DNA of 64,000 nt, from the NCBI RefSeq assembly GCF_001593605.1, contig NZ_CP012836.1, positions 3,352,501 through 3,416,500 on the forward strand, written 5' to 3'. Of this stretch, positions 39,026 to 48,289 are shown piece after piece. The notes below the pieces were generated by a model. That model made no database searches and had not been told where the DNA came from. It was given only the letters and a program-made list of their open reading frames with translations. Source of the stretch: Algoriphagus sanaruensis (GTDB lineage Bacteria; Bacteroidota; Bacteroidia; Cytophagales; Cyclobacteriaceae). Within the stretch, counting starts at the first letter, position 1, and every line of letters begins with the position of its first letter. The position numbers and the translations under genes are program-made.

Positions 39026-41287
39026 TCAATCAGGTCGATTTTCAAAAGTCGACCTGATTTTTTCTATGGCACTCTGATTTGCGGGTGTATAAATACTTTC
39101 CAAAATAGATTTCTTTTCGCGAGCCGTTAGCCTCCAGTTGAGCGAGGCACGCTGCATTACCTCCTGAGAACCGGTCAATTCTTCCAATTGAACCTTCTCT
39201 GGAGCATATTCAAATTCTACGCGATCAATTTGAAATGGCATGGATTCGGCCATGTAGTTGAATAATACCTCGTTTTGAATAGTCTGAACATTATCCCAAT
39301 TGGAATAAATGTTTTTCAGAGGGGTAAAAATTTTCTCCAAAATCCGGGGAGGCTCAGTAGAAGGAATTTCTAGGTTTTTTTCAGAATCTCTAATCGTGAT
39401 CAATAGAACACCGCTGGTGTTTTCTCGGATCCAATCCTGAAACACATACATAAAACGCAGAGCGTCTTGAACCCCGAAATTATCAGAAAGCCCCGTGTCC
39501 ATGGTTTCCATGACTGGATTGGAAGGAAGCTGCACGTTGGGAGTTATAAACGGAAATGTCGCAGACATCCGAAGCGCCGATAAAAATCGAAGGTTTTGAG
39601 GATCGTGATTTTTAAAAAATCGAACGAAGTCAATGCTTTGCCTTTTCTCATTCGGAAGTTTACCCAATCTTGAGGAGCCAAGGTAAGACATCGAGTGTGG
39701 AGAAATAATCAACTTTCGACCATCATTGGTCACCAAAGTGGTCACGGGCATGAGCGGAATTTTAGCAGCAAATTCAACCTCCCGATAGGAGCCGATCGGT
39801 TTATCCAAAACACCAAGCGTATTTAAATTAAACTGATGCTCAAAAGCATACCCCCTGTCCTTCAAATATTTTCTTCCTCCGTATTCAAACTTTTGATTTC
39901 TAATTAATAAATCATTGACCAGCATGGTAAAAATGATCGGGTTAAGATTATCTGCGGAAATTTGATCCTGATAGATGGCATTGGAAAGATCCAGCGAGGA
40001 ATCTGTTTGGGATCGAAGGAAAAGTTCTCTAAAAAAAGCTTCACCCAATACTCCACCGGAAGCCCCCGTATACATCAGCGTATGTTGGGTAACCTTCCCC
40101 TGTTTGATTTGGTGAATTTCCTGAAGCACCCGAAAAGTCCATAATGCGGCACGCTGACCACCTCCACTTGCTGCTACTAGAACCAACTTTGGAAGAGAAT
40201 CTTCTGAGAATTTAGATTTCCAATTTGCAAGAATTTGCAAGGTGTTTTCCTGGTCTTTTTGAATGGTATCTGGATGAGTAAGTGAATCCAAACGAGCTAA
40301 ATTGTAGGGAGTTGGAGCTATAGAATAGTCTAACCCAAAAGCCTCATGTGGTCTATTTAAAAAGGAAAAATTAGAGAAGTAGTTTCCAAAGAAAATCAAA
40401 ACCAACACCGTTACAGTTGCCCAGTTTCTCAACCAAAAGCTCAAAGCGCCCACCACCATCACCAAAATCGCCAATAGAAGTGTGGCACTCATGGCTGCGG
40501 GGAATTGAAGTATTTCCTTTTCCTTAAAAAACCCTAGAAATAAAACTAAAGCAATCAATCCCAATTGAATCAGAAACAAATTCAAATGATTTTGGTCAAA
40601 AACCTTTAACAATTTCTGGGCTTCAAATCGAGAAATATCCGGTCTAACAGGCTGCAATTTTAAATTTAAGCCTAAGTAAAAATGCACCTCGTCTTTCCGC
40701 TTTTTCAGATCCTTATATCTACCCAAAATGGTAGCACGGGTAAATCTAACCTTCCGAAGTCTCTTATCTAGGGTCCCCGCAAAAAGAATAAAGAAATCTT
40801 TATTGGTAAAGGCAAAATACCCGAAAATCAAGGTATAAGTTAAAATACTCCCAAGGGAAAATCCTCCAAAATACTCCCATATCAGTCTGGGTTCAGAAAG
40901 GTCATTATTGAGCTGAAAATGGATAAATTTTAGCGTGTAAATCAGATAAAATACAAATGGGATAATCGAATTATTGATACAAAAATGAATGAATGGCTTT
41001 GGTATCACCGCTAAAAACCGGAATTGTCGACCATCCATCATGTAAGTAGTCATGTGAAACGCCATCGTCAAAATGGCCAAACCCACTCCCATCAATCCGA
41101 AGCTTATCCAAGAGGTCTGATGCAAGTATTCAGGATCTAAAAACAAAAAAGGAATCCCTAAAACCACTCCAAATTGCTCCAAAACAATTCCGATCAGCAA
41201 GAGGTAAACAGCGATCAAGGCAATGTTTTTTCTCAAATGGAGGAGAAAAAGCTGAATTGGAAAACTCAAAATAAACTTTTCTGTCAT
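39026..41287 (-). CDS. Large membrane protein with patatin-like phospholipase domain
   Basis: 753 residues: an N-terminal membrane part with roughly eight helices (about 1-320) and a patatin-like lipase domain (about 365-740). In the lipase: an oxyanion loop (VAASGGGQRAALW), the nucleophile elbow GASGG (GxSxG), and the catalytic Asp in MDTGLSDNFG. It should hydrolyse acyl lipids, possibly phospholipids at the membrane. The N-terminal helices are unusual for a patatin and set this apart from short soluble ones. Upstream is a 207-base gap to the DUF4494 gene. Confidence 0.82.
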   Translation of the reverse strand: MTEKFILSFPIQLFLLHLRKNIALIAVYLLLIGIVLEQFGVVLGIPFLFLDPEYLHQTSWISFGLMGVGLAILTMAFHMTTYMMDGRQFRFLAVIPKPFIHFCINNSIIPFVFYLIYTLKFIHFQLNNDLSEPRLIWEYFGGFSLGSILTYTLIFGYFAFTNKDFFILFAGTLDKRLRKVRFTRATILGRYKDLKKRKDEVHFYLGLNLKLQPVRPDISRFEAQKLLKVFDQNHLNLFLIQLGLIALVLFLGFFKEKEILQFPAAMSATLLLAILVMVVGALSFWLRNWATVTVLVLIFFGNYFSNFSFLNRPHEAFGLDYSIAPTPYNLARLDSLTHPDTIQKDQENTLQILANWKSKFSEDSLPKLVLVAASGGGQRAALWTFRVLQEIHQIKQGKVTQHTLMYTGASGGVLGEAFFRELFLRSQTDSSLDLSNAIYQDQISADNLNPIIFTMLVNDLLIRNQKFEYGGRKYLKDRGYAFEHQFNLNTLGVLDKPIGSYREVEFAAKIPLMPVTTLVTNDGRKLIISPHSMSYLGSSRLGKLPNEKRQSIDFVRFFKNHDPQNLRFLSALRMSATFPFITPNVQLPSNPVMETMDTGLSDNFGVQDALRFMYVFQDWIRENTSGVLLITIRDSEKNLEIPSTEPPRILEKIFTPLKNIYSNWDNVQTIQNEVLFNYMAESMPFQIDRVEFEYAPEKVQLEELTGSQEVMQRASLNWRLTAREKKSILESIYTPANQSAIEKIRSTFENRPD
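39028..39063 (+). terminator. Terminator for the Mpo1-like gene, within the patatin 3' end
   Basis: An 11-base perfect stem AATCAGGTCGA / TCGACCTGATT with a ten-base loop, then a T-run, seven bases past the plus-strand stop. It overlaps the last codons of the minus-strand gene, which encode STFENRPD. Confidence 0.8.
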
Positions 41288-41494
41288 GGGAATTGGAAAA
41301 GATTCAAGTTAGAAGTTTCGCTTTTCCCCAAAAATGAAATCCTTAAAAAAAGAACAATTAATCCGAATCATTTTTTAGCAAATTGAAATTCAATCACTTG
41401 AAATCCAATTTAAGTTCGGGATCAAATTTATGCCACGAATCAGGCAAAGGATTGAATGTGAATCGGTACCTTCGGGATTCATAAACTGATAAAA

Positions 41495-41986
41495 ATGAGA
41501 ACTTGGTTTTTGTGTAAAGTAAAATATGCAAAGGAGACAGAGGAAGGTCTTCTAAAAAGTATTTCTGAGCAGTACTTGGTAGATGCAGTATCATTTACTG
41601 AAGCGGAGGCAATTTTATATGATCGTTTGGGCTCCCAGATTAGAGGGGATTTTCAAGTCACAGGAATCAGCAAAAGCAATATCGTAGATGTATTTTTCTT
41701 TGAAGATGCGGATATCTGGCATAAGTGTAAGGTGACCTACCTTGTTGCAGACGGAGATTCTGGAAAAGAAAAAAAAGTCACTCAATACATGATCGTGACA
41801 GCCGAAGATGTCAAGCAAGCCTATGATCGTATTCAAGAAAGCTTGAGCAATATGCTGGTGAGCTTCCGAGTTCCAGACATTACTGAAAGCCCAATTGTTG
41901 AAGTTTTCCCATTTGAGCGAGATGAACCTGTAGATAGCCTGCCGCCTGGAAATTTCAGACCAGTAAATCAAGAAGATGAAGAATAA
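41495..41986 (+). CDS. DUF4494 family protein
   Basis: 163 residues, matching the Bacteroidota DUF4494 family in length and N-terminus (MRTWFLCKVKYAKETEEG). The sequence predicts an alpha+beta fold with two repeats of a strand-helix pattern. No catalytic residues stand out and the function is unknown. It has a strong terminator and appears monocistronic. Confidence 0.85.
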   Translation: MRTWFLCKVKYAKETEEGLLKSISEQYLVDAVSFTEAEAILYDRLGSQIRGDFQVTGISKSNIVDVFFFEDADIWHKCKVTYLVADGDSGKEKKVTQYMIVTAEDVKQAYDRIQESLSNMLVSFRVPDITESPIVEVFPFERDEPVDSLPPGNFRPVNQEDEE

Positions 41987-42021
41987 ACGAAAAGCCGGAT
42001 TTTATATCCGGCTTTTCGTTT
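41985..42021. terminator. Bidirectional terminator between DUF4494 and HD genes
   Basis: A perfect 16-base inverted repeat AAACGAAAAGCCGGAT / ATCCGGCTTTTCGTTT around a TTTAT loop, placed between two convergent genes and overlapping the DUF4494 stop. Confidence 0.85.
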
Positions 42022-42064
42022 ATTCTGCCAAGATATTGAGTGTTACCACTTCGTTTGGCCACTT

Positions 42065-42667
42065 TTAGGATAAATCTGCGGAGGCTTGATGGTCAATCAC
42101 AAACTGAATCAACTCCTCTACGGAAATATTGGCCCGCTGTGCAGCATCTTGAATATCCTCACGACTCACTTGTGCAGCAAAAGTTTTGTCTTTCAATCTC
42201 TTTTTAACCCCTTTGATTTCCATCCCAACATATCCTTCAGGTCGCATCAAAGAATAAGCATGGACGAATCCGCTTAGCTCATCGAACGCATAGAGCATAT
42301 GATCCATTTCTGTTACTGGGTCGACTCCAAAATATCGAGGGCCATGTGAGGCAATAGCTCGAATCATTTCAGAGTCCAACTCCCTTCGCTCCAATTCCTC
42401 AATAATTTTACGACAATGCTGCTCAGGCCATTGGTCCCAATCTGCATCATGAAGCAATCCTGCTTGATACCATTTTTTAACCGTTAGCTCATCATACCCT
42501 TTGGACTGGGCATAAGCTCCCATCAGGTGCCCAACTTGTTTCATATGAACTTTCAACTTTTCGTTTTTAACCCATTCATCCAAAAGTGATTTCGCTTCCT
42601 CTAGGGTTAAAATTTTTCCTAAATTTTCGGGATTCCCAAAATTAGTTCGATGTAATAAAAGAGACAT
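42065..42667 (-). CDS. HD-domain phosphohydrolase-like protein
   Basis: 200 residues from the ATG at 42667 (MSLLLHRTNFG); a longer frame to 42736 is not used because it runs through AT-rich promoter sequence. The HD motif is visible: a histidine at VHMKQVGHLM, then GLLHDADWDQWPEQH, with a downstream acidic ALASHG-type region. HD proteins hydrolyse phosphate esters, often of nucleotides; substrate unknown. It diverges from the PAS gene across 81 bases. Confidence 0.82.
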   Translation of the reverse strand: MSLLLHRTNFGNPENLGKILTLEEAKSLLDEWVKNEKLKVHMKQVGHLMGAYAQSKGYDELTVKKWYQAGLLHDADWDQWPEQHCRKIIEELERRELDSEMIRAIASHGPRYFGVDPVTEMDHMLYAFDELSGFVHAYSLMRPEGYVGMEIKGVKKRLKDKTFAAQVSREDIQDAAQRANISVEELIQFVIDHQASADLS

Positions 42668-42748
42668 TTTTTGCGTTTTAAATATATTATATTGTATTTT
42701 GTATAAGTTTTTCTGCTTTACCCACACAACTAACATTTGTCAACTTAT

Positions 42749-43801
42749 ATGAAAGACTGGGATCCATTTCAAGTCCTCAATCATCTTTCGATCAAGTCAG
42801 AATATTTTCTGCAGATCGCTTTGGACAAAAATGGAAAGGTCCTTTCATCAGATTCAGGACTTGGCCCTATCCCTTCTCTCTTTGATAAGCAACAAAAGCC
42901 TTTGCAATTTTCTGATTGTTTTCTTGCTTCAGATTGGGTGAAATTCGATACACAGCGAATGAAGGCTTGGAAAACTAAGCATAATTCTTTTTTGGTTGAA
43001 TTACATAAATTAAACCATCCGAGTGAAGAAACTATACGGACAAAGTGGGAATTTTTCTTTGTTGCAGAAGACTATGGAACTTGTGTAGGAATCGGACATC
43101 CAATTGACCCGATAAGACCCTATAATATAGGCCTAGGAGAATTCATTGATGGTTCGACTTTTTCCAACGAAGTGATCGATAGTTTGCTTGAAAATAAGAT
43201 GCTGGGATTTTGGGAGTTTGACCTCAATGAAAGGCATGAAAATATCAGCAACCATTTAGCTCATACTTTAGGCTATACGGAAGAAGAAATTAGGATTTTG
43301 GGTAGAATCCCATGGAAAAAACATATTCATCCTGAGGATCTTGAGGCATTCACAAACCTCCTTTACACTCATTTTAGGACTCCGGGCAATGTGCCCTTCA
43401 AAACAGAGTTTCGACTAATTTCCAAAGGAAAGCAAACTACTTGGGTGATGGCTTTCGGGCAAACTGTGGAATGGGATCAAATGGGAACCCCAAGAAGAGT
43501 ACAGGGCATCTTTTTAGACATTAATGAGAAAAAACGCCAAGAATTCTGGCTAAAAGAACATCACTTTTTTTTAAATGAACTTGCCTTCCAACAATCACAC
43601 TCTTTAAGGGCGAGGGTAGCAAATATTTTGGGAGTTTTAGAAATACTTGAATTAGAAGAACTTTCGCCTACCTCTCAAAAATTGGTGAACATCCTGAAAA
43701 AGGAAACAAAAATGCTGGACGAATCCCTCAAGAAGAGTATTAAGGAATCAGTCCAGCATCATAAAATTTTAGAGCAAGGTCTAGGGACCTCAGATCAGTA
43801 A
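42749..43801 (+). CDS. PAS-domain protein with kinase-like dimerisation helix but no ATPase domain
   Basis: 350 residues from the ATG at 42749; the frame extends to a TTG at 42737. An N-terminal region (about 1-135) resembles a PAS domain, a clear PAS/PAC follows (about 138-275; FWEFDLNERHENISNHLAHTLGYTEEEI, QGIFLDINEKKRQE), and then a short helical segment with LAFQQSHSLRARVANILGVLEI. That last motif is the histidine box of Bacteroidota PAS kinases. The ATP-binding N, G1 and G2 boxes are missing, and the protein ends about 60 residues later at a true stop. It may act as a phosphotransfer partner or a decoy. Confidence 0.8.
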   Translation: MKDWDPFQVLNHLSIKSEYFLQIALDKNGKVLSSDSGLGPIPSLFDKQQKPLQFSDCFLASDWVKFDTQRMKAWKTKHNSFLVELHKLNHPSEETIRTKWEFFFVAEDYGTCVGIGHPIDPIRPYNIGLGEFIDGSTFSNEVIDSLLENKMLGFWEFDLNERHENISNHLAHTLGYTEEEIRILGRIPWKKHIHPEDLEAFTNLLYTHFRTPGNVPFKTEFRLISKGKQTTWVMAFGQTVEWDQMGTPRRVQGIFLDINEKKRQEFWLKEHHFFLNELAFQQSHSLRARVANILGVLEILELEELSPTSQKLVNILKKETKMLDESLKKSIKESVQHHKILEQGLGTSDQ

Positions 43802-43829
43802 TTTCTAATTTTCCACTTTGCTCGCAAAT

Positions 43830-43863
43830 AGCCCCAAATTAATTTAGGGCTTAAGGCTTTTTT
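43830..43863 (+). terminator. Candidate terminator for the PAS gene
   Basis: Stem AGCCC with an AAATT/AATTT extension and GGGCT, then a TTTTTT run. It overlaps the final codons of the facing SDR gene. Confidence 0.4.
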
Positions 43864-44723
43864 CCACGAGATGCCTCCAGCATATCCCACATTTCTTGTG
43901 GAATCAAATCAAGATTATTGAATTCACCAGCGCCTTTCAGCCATTCTCCCCCATCAATAGTAATCACCTCCCCATTGACATAAGCCGAAAAATCCGAAAC
44001 CAAATACGCCGCAAGGTTGGCTAATTCCTGATGCTCTCCTACTCTCCCTACTGGTACTTTTTTGGCTGGATCAAATTTCTTAACCAAATCTCCTGGAAGC
44101 AATCGACTCCAAGCTCCTTCCGTTGGAAATGGACCTGGTGCTATCGCGTTAGAACGAATTCCATATTTTGCCCATTCCACAGCAAGTGATCTAGTCATGG
44201 CTAAAACTCCTGCCTTTGCAGCTGCCGAAGGAACAACATATGCAGAACCCGTCCATGCATAGGTGGTAACAATATTCAAAAAACTCCCACCGGTCTTCTT
44301 TGCAATCCAATTTTTACCAGCGACCAAAGTCATATTGGCCGTGCCTTTCAATACAATATCAATTACCGTTGAAAATGCATTTGGAGATAATCGCTCCGTT
44401 GGAGAAATAAAATTACCTGCAGCATTATTAACCACAGCATCCACTTTTCCAAACAATGCATCTGCCTCATCAAATGCTTTTTGAACTTGCTCAACATCTC
44501 TAACATCACAAGCTACTGCAAGTACCTTCCCTCCAGTTTCCTGCTCCATTTCTTTTGCTGTCGCTTGAAGCACATCTAGTTTCCTACTTGTGATCACAAG
44601 ATTGGCTCCCAATCGCAAAAAATACATTCCCATTGATTTTCCCAATCCAGTACCGCCTCCGGTGACCAAAATGGTCTTACCCTTTAAAGCCCCTTCGCGG
44701 AGCATTCCTTCCGTATAATTCAT
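43851..44723 (-). CDS. SDR oxidoreductase, 2,4-dienoyl-CoA reductase-like
   Basis: 290 residues from the ATG at 44723 (MNYTEGMLREGALKGKTILVTGGGTGLGKSM). Classical SDR marks: TGGGTGLG cofactor site, NNAAGN, and a C-terminal RSNAIAPGPFPTEGAWSRLLPG stretch typical of the peroxisomal-type DECR2 group. The expected catalytic Tyr of YxxxK is replaced in this group; here the segment is SAYVVPSAAAKAG, where the lysine remains. It would reduce dienoyl-CoA with NADPH in unsaturated fatty-acid breakdown. It diverges from a lipoprotein gene. Confidence 0.82.
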   Translation of the reverse strand: MNYTEGMLREGALKGKTILVTGGGTGLGKSMGMYFLRLGANLVITSRKLDVLQATAKEMEQETGGKVLAVACDVRDVEQVQKAFDEADALFGKVDAVVNNAAGNFISPTERLSPNAFSTVIDIVLKGTANMTLVAGKNWIAKKTGGSFLNIVTTYAWTGSAYVVPSAAAKAGVLAMTRSLAVEWAKYGIRSNAIAPGPFPTEGAWSRLLPGDLVKKFDPAKKVPVGRVGEHQELANLAAYLVSDFSAYVNGEVITIDGGEWLKGAGEFNNLDLIPQEMWDMLEASRGKKP

Positions 44724-44800
44724 TTTTATTCTTTTTAGACAAATAAGGTAGGCAAACGGCAAGGAAATTGAAAGTGAATTCTACTTTGCGAATTATCCTC

Positions 44801-45598
44801 ATGAGAAAATTACTGTTAAGTCTCCCTCTTATATTCTTAATCTTTGGTTGCACCGAAGATGTCGGGCCAGAAATCACGACAGACCCAATTAAAGAAGGAA
44901 ACCAACTCTTTATTATCTCCAAAATTTGGGGTGAAAATTCCTTTTTCGGGCTTCTTAGTCTGATGGAATATCAATCCATCACCTCTGAAAAACTACCAGA
45001 CTGTCCAAAAATCATTATTAATACGGAGCAACGAAAAGTAACGCTTGATTTTGATCAAACATCAGCCTGTGAGCAAATTGGAGTTTCCAAACGAAAAGGA
45101 AAGATTCATCTGGAATATTCTTCCACTTCCTCTTCGTTACCAACTTGGACCATGAATTTTGAAGATTATAAGGTGGATGACATTCAACTTTCAGGAACTA
45201 AAATTTACACAAGAAGTGACTTTCGAACTATTCAAGAATCTGCAGAAAATCTAAAAGTTAGAACAGCCACCGGATTAAGTCACCAGTTTGAATCACAAGT
45301 GAATCACACTTTAACTGTATTCAACCTTAGGTTAATCGGATTTTCTTCAGTTGGACAACTAGTTGGAATCAATCCCGCCGGCAGATCTTTTACTTGGGAC
45401 ATTACCACCCCTAAGGCCTATTTGGTATCCTGCATCCAAAACAATCAAATACTCCCAATCTCGGGCTTAGAATCGTTTCAAATCCAAAGAGGAAAAAGTA
45501 GCTCATTTACTTATAAAATGTCCTATTCCACAACTGGAGACTGCAATTCCCAAGTGCAGCTTATTCTTCCGGATGGACAGACAATCTCCCCCAGCTAA
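44801..45598 (+). CDS. Hypothetical lipoprotein
   Basis: 265 residues from the ATG at 44801, with a lipoprotein signal (hydrophobic LLLSLPLIFLIF, acylated Cys17 in FGC, then TED). The body is beta-rich and carries a few cysteines that could pair. I do not recognise a family. It is the sole plus-strand gene between the SDR and ahcY, with its own terminator. Confidence 0.8.
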   Translation: MRKLLLSLPLIFLIFGCTEDVGPEITTDPIKEGNQLFIISKIWGENSFFGLLSLMEYQSITSEKLPDCPKIIINTEQRKVTLDFDQTSACEQIGVSKRKGKIHLEYSSTSSSLPTWTMNFEDYKVDDIQLSGTKIYTRSDFRTIQESAENLKVRTATGLSHQFESQVNHTLTVFNLRLIGFSSVGQLVGINPAGRSFTWDITTPKAYLVSCIQNNQILPISGLESFQIQRGKSSSFTYKMSYSTTGDCNSQVQLILPDGQTISPS

Positions 45599-45640
45599 AA
45601 AAAAGAGGCTGTTTCTAAGATTAGAAACAGCCTCTTTTCA
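45596..45640. terminator. Bidirectional terminator between the lipoprotein and ahcY
   Basis: A 16-base perfect stem AAAAGAGGCTGTTTCT / AGAAACAGCCTCTTTT with a six-base loop, flanked by A-run and T-run, in a convergent gap. Confidence 0.9.
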
Positions 45641-45652
45641 ATTTTCGATAGT

Positions 45653-46972
45653 TTAATAACGATAATATTCCGGCTTAAATGGACCTTCTACTGTTACACC
45701 AATGTATTGTGCTTGGTCTTGAGTCAAGGTATCAAGCTGAACGCCCAACTTGGCTAAATGAAGCGCAGCCACTTTTTCGTCCAAGTGCTTTGGCAACACA
45801 TAAACTCCTGGCTGATAGCTACCATGGTTCATCCACAATTCCAACTGAGCCAAGGTTTGGTTGGTGAAAGAATTTGACATCACAAAAGAAGGATGGCCTG
45901 TTGCACAGCCTAGGTTTACTAAGCGGCCTTCTGCCAAAACAATAATCTCTTTGCCGTCGATCTCATACAAGTCTACCTGAGGCTTGATCACATTCTTGGT
46001 TTGACCGTAATTTTTGTTCAACCAAGCCATGTCAATTTCATTGTCAAAATGGCCGATGTTACAAACAATCGCCTTGTCCTTCATGGATTTGAAATGCTCA
46101 GCGGTGATGATATCCTTATTACCTGTTGCGGTCACTACGATATCAGCTTCTTTTACAGCATCCACCATTTTCTTCACTGCAAATCCATCCATGGCAGCCT
46201 GAAGTGCACAGATTGGATCAATTTCAGTAACAATCACTCGAGCACCTGCTCCTCGCAACGAAGCAGCAGATCCTTTTCCTACGTCACCATATCCTGCTAC
46301 AACAGCTACTTTTCCAGCCATCATGACATCAGTAGCACGACGAATCGCATCTACCAAAGACTCCTTACATCCATACTTATTATCAAACTTGGATTTGGTC
46401 ACAGAGTCGTTCACATTAATTGCTGGCAACGGAAGCGTACCATTTTTCATTCGCTCATATAGTCTATGAACCCCTGTGGTTGTTTCTTCGGAAAGACCAC
46501 GGATTCCAGCAACAAGTTCTGGATATTGGTCAAGCACCATATTGGTTAAGTCACCGCCATCGTCCAAAATCATATTCAATGGATTTTGTGCTTCACCAAA
46601 GAATAGGGTCTGCTCAATGCACCAATCAAACTCCTCAGCGGTCATCCCTTTCCAAGCATAAACTTGAATTCCAGCTGCCGCGATTGCAGCTGCTGCATGA
46701 TCCTGAGTAGAAAAAATATTACAAGAAGACCATGTCACTTCGGCTCCCAAAGCCACTAGGGTCTCAATCAAGACGGCAGTTTGAATAGTCATGTGAAGAC
46801 ATCCTGCGATACGAGCTCCTTTCAAGGGCTGAGAAGGACCAAACTCTTCTCTTAAGGCCATCAAACCTGGCATTTCTGCCTCTGCCAATCTAATCTCTTT
46901 TCTCCCCCACTCGGCAAGGGAAATGTCCTTTACTTTGTACTGAATGAATTTTTCAGACTTAATTTCTGACAT
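45653..46972 (-). CDS. ahcY: Adenosylhomocysteinase
   Basis: 439 residues. Both domains are clear: the substrate domain ([55 protein letters not shown]) and the NAD domain ([22 protein letters not shown]), with C-terminal ending KPEYYRY, the tail that completes the partner's NAD site. It splits S-adenosylhomocysteine to adenosine and homocysteine, clearing product inhibition of methyltransferases. I saw no SAM or SAH riboswitch in the 78 bases before it. It shares no operon with birA, which has its own stop and a 78-base gap. Confidence 0.97.
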   Translation of the reverse strand: MSEIKSEKFIQYKVKDISLAEWGRKEIRLAEAEMPGLMALREEFGPSQPLKGARIAGCLHMTIQTAVLIETLVALGAEVTWSSCNIFSTQDHAAAAIAAAGIQVYAWKGMTAEEFDWCIEQTLFFGEAQNPLNMILDDGGDLTNMVLDQYPELVAGIRGLSEETTTGVHRLYERMKNGTLPLPAINVNDSVTKSKFDNKYGCKESLVDAIRRATDVMMAGKVAVVAGYGDVGKGSAASLRGAGARVIVTEIDPICALQAAMDGFAVKKMVDAVKEADIVVTATGNKDIITAEHFKSMKDKAIVCNIGHFDNEIDMAWLNKNYGQTKNVIKPQVDLYEIDGKEIIVLAEGRLVNLGCATGHPSFVMSNSFTNQTLAQLELWMNHGSYQPGVYVLPKHLDEKVAALHLAKLGVQLDTLTQDQAQYIGVTVEGPFKPEYYRY

Positions 46973-47013
46973 GATATAAGTAGTTATTGAATTAAAATCA
47001 CTGATTAAGTCGG

Positions 47014-47021
47014 CAAAGTTA
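47014..47021 (-). promoter_or_regulatory. -7 box of ahcY promoter
   Basis: TAACTTTG on the minus strand, an exact TAnnTTTG match, 41 bases before the ahcY start; the -33 box is weak (TTTTTC). Confidence 0.5.
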
Positions 47022-47050
47022 CCTCATAAATTCGGGAATAGAAAAACAGA

Positions 47051-47815
47051 TTACTTGTTTAAAAACTTGATCTCTTTCAGCCCGAATGAGTTAACTACAC
47101 CAAATCGGTCTTCAAGTTGTAATTGACCAGTCGCTGAAACACCTATAATTTTTCCCTCTACTAATTGTTCACCCACCGAATATTGAGCCCATTCGTCTTT
47201 CAAAAACAAATGGGATAAATAATATCTCCAAAGTGAGGTTACATTTCCCCGTTTGAGCTGGATATATTCTTGCTCCAATTGTGCTACCAGTAGCTTTAAC
47301 AATTCCTCTCGATTGAATTCTGTTCCGGTCAGCGTTTTCAAGGATTGGGCGGTACTTACAGCAAAATCCGATTGATTTACATTAAGACCTATTCCCACGA
47401 TTGCCGCTTCCCAACCTCTGGAACCGATGCTATTTTCAATCAAAACACCTCCGATTTTCCCCATTCCTGGAGCCACAATATCATTGGGCCATTTGACCTT
47501 GATATCTAGAACATACTCCTTCAAAACCTTAACTATAGCACATGAAACAGCTATATTGAGCAAAAATTGCTCGGTGACGTCCAAAAATTTAGGCTGAAGG
47601 ACCAGTGAAAAAGTAATGTTTTGACCTTGCCCACTTTCCCAGGAGTTTCCCCGCTGACCTTTACCTCGAGTCTGATGGTCGGTCACTACAATGGTTCCTT
47701 CGATTGCTTTTCCATTTTTGACTAAGTCCATGGCTATGTCATTGGTGGAATGACACTCTGGCAGGAAATGGACATCTTTCCCCAAAAAAATCGTGTTGGC
47801 AAGAATTTTATACAT
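47051..47815 (-). CDS. birA: Biotin-[acetyl-CoA carboxylase] ligase
   Basis: 254 residues, ligase domain only without the N-terminal DNA-binding winged helix that E. coli BirA has. Key motifs: STNDIA for biotin entry, GRGQRGNSWES-like loop (here DHQTRGKGQRGNSWESG), the lysine in VKWPNDIV, and GIGLNVNQ. It forms biotinyl-AMP and attaches biotin to the BCCP lysine. Length and the lack of HTH are typical for Bacteroidota, so it should not be an operon repressor. It is divergent to rsfS across 56 bases. Confidence 0.93.
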   Translation of the reverse strand: MYKILANTIFLGKDVHFLPECHSTNDIAMDLVKNGKAIEGTIVVTDHQTRGKGQRGNSWESGQGQNITFSLVLQPKFLDVTEQFLLNIAVSCAIVKVLKEYVLDIKVKWPNDIVAPGMGKIGGVLIENSIGSRGWEAAIVGIGLNVNQSDFAVSTAQSLKTLTGTEFNREELLKLLVAQLEQEYIQLKRGNVTSLWRYYLSHLFLKDEWAQYSVGEQLVEGKIIGVSATGQLQLEDRFGVVNSFGLKEIKFLNK

Positions 47816-47871
47816 TAATTTTCGGTTGGTTAGATTAGATTAAAACCGACGCGTAAAATTAAATTAATAAT

Positions 47872-48219
47872 ATGACAGCAGAAGCGCTGAGTAAGGTTAT
47901 CATCAAAGGAATGGAAGAAAAAAAAGCAGTTGACATTCTGGTGATGGACCTTAGAAACATCAAAAATTCAGTAACTGATTTTTTTGTGATTTGCTCCGGA
48001 AATTCCGACACCCAAATCGATGCAATTTCAAAATCTATTGAAGAAGAAGTTCACAAAGCCGGAGAAAGCCCAGCATGGAAAGTGGAAGGAAAATCAAATG
48101 GACAGTGGATTTTGATGGATTATGTCAATGTAGTCGCTCATATATTCCTCAAAGAAAAAAGAGAATTTTATGGTCTTGAGGAGCTGTGGGGTGATGCCAA
48201 AACAACTTATATCAACTGA
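47872..48219 (+). CDS. rsfS: Ribosome silencing factor RsfS
   Basis: 115 residues of the Iojap/RsfS family, with MKKAVDILVMDL-like start (EEKKAVDILVMDLR), DFFVICSGNSDTQIDAISKSIEEEV and the final FYGLEELWGDA block. It binds uL14 on the 50S subunit and prevents joining when nutrients are short. Standard length. It is followed by ftsH after 70 bases, an order found in many Bacteroidota. Confidence 0.95.
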   Translation: MTAEALSKVIIKGMEEKKAVDILVMDLRNIKNSVTDFFVICSGNSDTQIDAISKSIEEEVHKAGESPAWKVEGKSNGQWILMDYVNVVAHIFLKEKREFYGLEELWGDAKTTYIN

Positions 48220-48289
48220 TAACCGGCGAACAAACTTTCCGGGAATTTATTCGTTTTACAATCAATTTTAAGAAATACACCAAGAAGCG

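Noticed and set aside
46001..46462. 153-residue ORF opposite ahcY
   Set aside because: It is antisense to a strongly conserved enzyme, with Cys/His/Ser-rich composition typical of a shadow frame.
46973..47050. SAM/SAH riboswitch before ahcY
   Set aside because: Only 78 AT-rich bases with a promoter box are present; no stem arrangement fits a known SAM or SAH class.
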